Part shown: piece by piece, positions 5,510 to 7,577 of the stretch
Position numbering within the stretch: the first letter of the stretch is position 1
How the letters are laid out: every line of letters begins with the position of its first letter
Source: Clostridia bacterium
GTDB lineage: Bacteria > Bacillota > Clostridia > Oscillospirales > Acutalibacteraceae
DNA: 7,577 bases
Assembly (NCBI GenBank): GCA_017534365.1
Contig: JAFWCS010000290.1
Coordinates: forward strand, 1-7,577
Reading direction: 5' to 3'
Position numbers and translations under genes: made by a program
Notes under the pieces: model-generated
Databases searched by the model: none
Told to the model about the DNA's origin: nothing
What the model saw: the letters and a program-made list of their open reading frames with translations, nothing else

Positions 5510-6872
5510 ACGAATTGCGAAACGGCTGCTCTGTCTGCTGCTTGCGCTGGTCTGCGTCGCGGCTGTCGCTGTGCCCGATCATCCGCAGGTCTACGCCGAC
5601 GTTGAGGACGATGAAGAGCTGATCGAAATGCGCAGGGAATACGACAAGCTCGAGAAAAAGATCGCCGAAAACCAGAAGAATCTGGCGGACACCAAACAGA
5701 GCATCCGCACCAACGAACAGAAGCTGGATGATCTGAGCGACGAAATCAGCAATTACGAAGAACAGCTGGAGATCCTGAGCGGGCGCATCAGCGTGCTCAA
5801 CGGCGATATCTCCGATCTGCGCGGGCGTATTCAGAGCACCAACGGCGATATCGACGAGATCAACGGGCAGATCGCCGAGGTGGAGCAGAAAACGGCCGAG
5901 ACCGAAGAACTGATGGAGCAGACGCGCACGACGCTTCTGGCGCGCCTGCGTGAGAGCTATATGAGCGGCGAATCCTCGCAGCTTGAGCTGCTGCTTTCCT
6001 CCACGGATCTGGTCACCTATTTCACCCGCAAGGAGCTGGTGACCCGCGTGACCGAGAACGACAAGGCGCTGATCCAGCAGCTGACCGCACAGGTGCATGA
6101 GCTCGAGGAGCTGCATGCGCAGCTGGATGCGAGCAAGGCTGCGCTCGAAGAGAAGAAAACACAGCTGAACAATGAAATGAATACGCTCGAGGCGCGGGAG
6201 GCCGATCTCAAATCCTCCCGGTCTGCCGAGCAGCAGAAGAAAAACGCCGTCAGCAGCAAATATGAGCAGGTGCAGGGCGTCATCAACGAGCTGGATAAGG
6301 ACAGCGCCGCCTATCAGAAGGCCATCAAGATGCAGCAGGCCGAGCGCGAGATCCTCAACCGCGAGATCGATGAATATATCCGCGCACATGCGTCCTCGGA
6401 AGGCGATACGCCCGATGAATCCTACAACAATGACGGCAACATGATGTTCCCGGTCAAGGGCAACACCTATATCACCGCCGGCTATCCCGCTTACAGCGAC
6501 GGCAGCGCCCACTGGGGCATCGACATCGTGGTTCGCGATTCCAACGGCAACAACGTCTCTCTCAACAATCCCTTCTATGCGGCGCAGGGCGGCGAAGTGA
6601 TCCTCGCGCTCAATGACGGCTCATGGAACCACGGCTTCGGCAACTACTGCATCATCGACCACGGCGACGGCGTTATGACCCTTTACGGCCATTCGAACAA
6701 CATCATGGTCAGCAAGGGGCAGGTCGTCCAGAAGGGGCAGCAGATCGGCGTGATCGGCTCCACCGGCAACTCCACCGGCCCGCACCTGCATTTCGAGGTG
6801 CGCGTGAAGCGGGCCGACGGCTCCGTCGATCGCGTACAGCCGCTGAATTACGTGTCCAATCCCAACAGATAA
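5502..6872 (+). CDS. Secreted coiled-coil M23 (LytM-type) murein endopeptidase
   Basis: The 456-residue product is probably the extracellular hydrolase controlled by FtsEX. Residues 1-33 are a signal peptide (KRIAKR basic start, LLCLLLALVCVAAVAV core, likely cut after VYA). A long coiled coil follows (about 37-300), interrupted near 152-165 by the SYMSGESSQLELLLSS stretch characteristic of EnvC/PcsB/CwlO-type proteins that dock on FtsX. Residues about 314-452 are an M23 peptidase with His337 and Asp341 (HWGID), His397 (YGH), and His428/His430 (PHLHFE), so all the zinc-binding and catalytic positions are present. E. coli EnvC, by contrast, has a degenerate LytM domain and only activates amidases; this protein should cut peptide cross-bridges itself. 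A GGAG lies only 4 nt before the ATG, so translation may rely on coupling to ftsX. I left the gene symbol empty because names differ between phyla. Confidence 0.93.
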   Translation: MTKRIAKRLLCLLLALVCVAAVAVPDHPQVYADVEDDEELIEMRREYDKLEKKIAENQKNLADTKQSIRTNEQKLDDLSDEISNYEEQLEILSGRISVLNGDISDLRGRIQSTNGDIDEINGQIAEVEQKTAETEELMEQTRTTLLARLRESYMSGESSQLELLLSSTDLVTYFTRKELVTRVTENDKALIQQLTAQVHELEELHAQLDASKAALEEKKTQLNNEMNTLEAREADLKSSRSAEQQKKNAVSSKYEQVQGVINELDKDSAAYQKAIKMQQAEREILNREIDEYIRAHASSEGDTPDESYNNDGNMMFPVKGNTYITAGYPAYSDGSAHWGIDIVVRDSNGNNVSLNNPFYAAQGGEVILALNDGSWNHGFGNYCIIDHGDGVMTLYGHSNNIMVSKGQVVQKGQQIGVIGSTGNSTGPHLHFEVRVKRADGSVDRVQPLNYVSNPNR

Positions 6873-6883
6873 ACAACCAACGG

Positions 6884-6907
6884 AAAGGCGGCGCCTGCCG
6901 CCTTTTT
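6884..6907 (+). terminator. Intrinsic terminator after the M23 gene
   Basis: AAAGGCGGC pairs with GCCGCCTTT (9 bp) around the tetraloop GCCT and runs into TTTTT. CGG and CCG flanks could extend the stem across a 2-nt bulge. It begins 11 nt after the stop codon and finishes just before the ribosome site of the next gene (6913-6919). It therefore either ends the ftsEX-hydrolase transcript or lets only part of transcription reach the S41 gene. Confidence 0.82.
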
Positions 6908-6928
6908 CCGCGAAAGGAGCCCTTGCTG

Positions 6929-7577
6929 TTGAATAAGAAAATCTCCCTCGGTCTTGCGCTTGCGCTGATCATCATGGCGGTGACCGCCACCTTCGCGGCA
7001 ACCATGGCGATCAGCAAGCAGGTCTACAACGGGATCATCAATAATATTTCGCAGCGCTCGCAGACCTACGCTTCGGTCGATGAGATCAGCAAGCTGGTGT
7101 CCAATTATTATTACGGAACGGTCTCCGACAGCAACGTGCTGAATTCCGCGCTGACCGAAGGCTATGTCGACGGCCTGGGCGACCCCAACAGCCGCTATCT
7201 GACGGCGGCGGAGTACGCTGCATATACCGCGCGGCTGGAGAGCGGCGTGACCGGGATCGGCGTTGAAACGACCTATGATCTGCAGGGCGACCGCCTTGTG
7301 ATGGAGGCCGGCTATGATTATTCCGAGGCAACAGTGGGGATGATCATGCAGCTTTCCGAAGAAGAACTGCAGGATCTTGCGGCCAGACGCCGCGCGGGCA
7401 CCTTCCATCTGGAGGCCTGCAACAGCTTTATCCCGCCGCGGCTAAAGATCGCGGCCGGACAGATGCGGGAAGAGCTCCGGGCCTATGTGGAAGAAGCCAT
7501 GCGCCGACTCAGTCTTCTCGGAGTTGATATCGTCGTCTTCGGGAGCGGCGGCGCACGCCGGATCCCCGAAGAAATCA
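6929..7577 (+). CDS. S41 C-terminal processing peptidase, N-terminal part only; frame continues as foreign sequence
   Basis: The open frame runs off the right edge (216 codons visible). Residues 1-124 match the N-terminus of CtpA/CtpB-type S41 peptidases: a signal anchor at about 5-27 (LGLALALIIMAVTATFA), a helical region with EISKLVSNYYYG, then EGYVDGLGDPNSRYLTAAEY (77-96) and the GIGVE strand (109-113) that normally leads into the PDZ domain. After GDRLVM the expected PDZ sequence with its SPAEKAGL-type motif is absent and unrelated sequence follows in frame. The Ser/Lys catalytic core is not present. The start is TTG at 6929, 9 nt after AAAGGAG; TTG 6923 and CTG 6926 in the same frame are alternatives. 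Intact family members are secreted or membrane-anchored serine proteases, often encoded just after ftsEX and a hydrolase. As seen here the product could not be an S41 protease. Confidence 0.8.
   Translation, partial: MNKKISLGLALALIIMAVTATFAATMAISKQVYNGIINNISQRSQTYASVDEISKLVSNYYYGTVSDSNVLNSALTEGYVDGLGDPNSRYLTAAEYAAYTARLESGVTGIGVETTYDLQGDRLVMEAGYDYSEATVGMIMQLSEEELQDLAARRRAGTFHLEACNSFIPPRLKIAAGQMREELRAYVEEAMRRLSLLGVDIVVFGSGGARRIPEEI
7301..7577 (+). other. Sugar phosphate isomerase/epimerase-like TIM-barrel fragment
   Basis: Residues 126-216 of the frame starting at 6929 read like the N-terminal part of an AP-endonuclease-2-type (xylose isomerase-like) TIM barrel. EAGYDYSE, then LSEEELQDLAARR, then a FHLEACNSFIPPRLKI strand-loop, a helix LRAYVEEAMRRLSLLGVDIV and the strand end VVFGSGGARRIPE are family-typical. 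The first beta strand, which normally precedes EAGYDY, is missing, and the ATG at 7301 has no ribosome site, so this is not a normal gene start. Codons such as CTA, AGA, CGA, GGA and ACA appear here and are scarce in the upstream genes. It may belong to another locus or another genome. Confidence 0.7.

Noticed and set aside
5433..6512. Minus-strand open frame opposite the M23 gene
   Set aside because: It is a shadow of the coiled-coil codons in GC-rich DNA, with no domain, and it covers a strongly supported gene in the other direction.
1..7577. CRISPR arrays, tRNA or rRNA genes, insertion sequences, attachment sites
   Set aside because: No regular spaced repeats, cloverleaf, transposase or terminal inverted repeats were seen on either strand.

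Overview
This looks like a chromosomal segment of a Gram-positive bacterium, most likely a fairly GC-rich member of the Clostridia (Bacillota), possibly Oscillospirales-like. The evidence is sigma-A-type promoters in an AT-richer intergenic region, strong purine Shine-Dalgarno sites, TTG start codons, and an ftsE-ftsX-peptidoglycan hydrolase-S41 peptidase gene order that I recall as common in Clostridia. The taxonomy is inference; no rRNA or other marker gene is present.

Layout: murA, for the first committed step of peptidoglycan precursor synthesis, lies on the minus strand at the left. It has its own extended -10 promoter and ends in an intrinsic terminator. A divergent intergenic region of about 800 bp follows, with a second promoter facing right that carries a CcpA cre-like sequence in its spacer. 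Rightward come a PucR/CdaR-family regulator, ftsE with a long acidic tail, ftsX, a secreted coiled-coil M23 metallopeptidase, an intrinsic hairpin terminator, and the 5' part of a CtpA-type S41 peptidase. ftsE/ftsX and ftsX/M23 each overlap by 8 nt, which suggests translational coupling.

How the genes work together: FtsE (ATPase) and FtsX (membrane subunit) form the FtsEX complex, which in well-studied bacteria transmits ATP-driven conformational change across the membrane to a coiled-coil peptidoglycan hydrolase or hydrolase activator. The next gene encodes such a protein, here with all the M23 zinc ligands, so it is probably the direct catalytic output. MurA supplies new wall precursor, making the window a cell-wall synthesis and remodelling neighbourhood.

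The two most unusual points are these. First, FtsE carries an Ala/Glu-rich C-terminal extension of about 220 residues containing a repeated FDLE..A..EVL-type motif. Second, the right edge is an in-frame chimera: the S41 N-terminal region stops abruptly near 7300 and the same frame continues as a sugar phosphate isomerase/epimerase-like TIM-barrel fragment with different codon use. That second point may be an assembly join or a real rearrangement. I did not find a clearly new multi-gene system; the rest is mainly conserved core biology.
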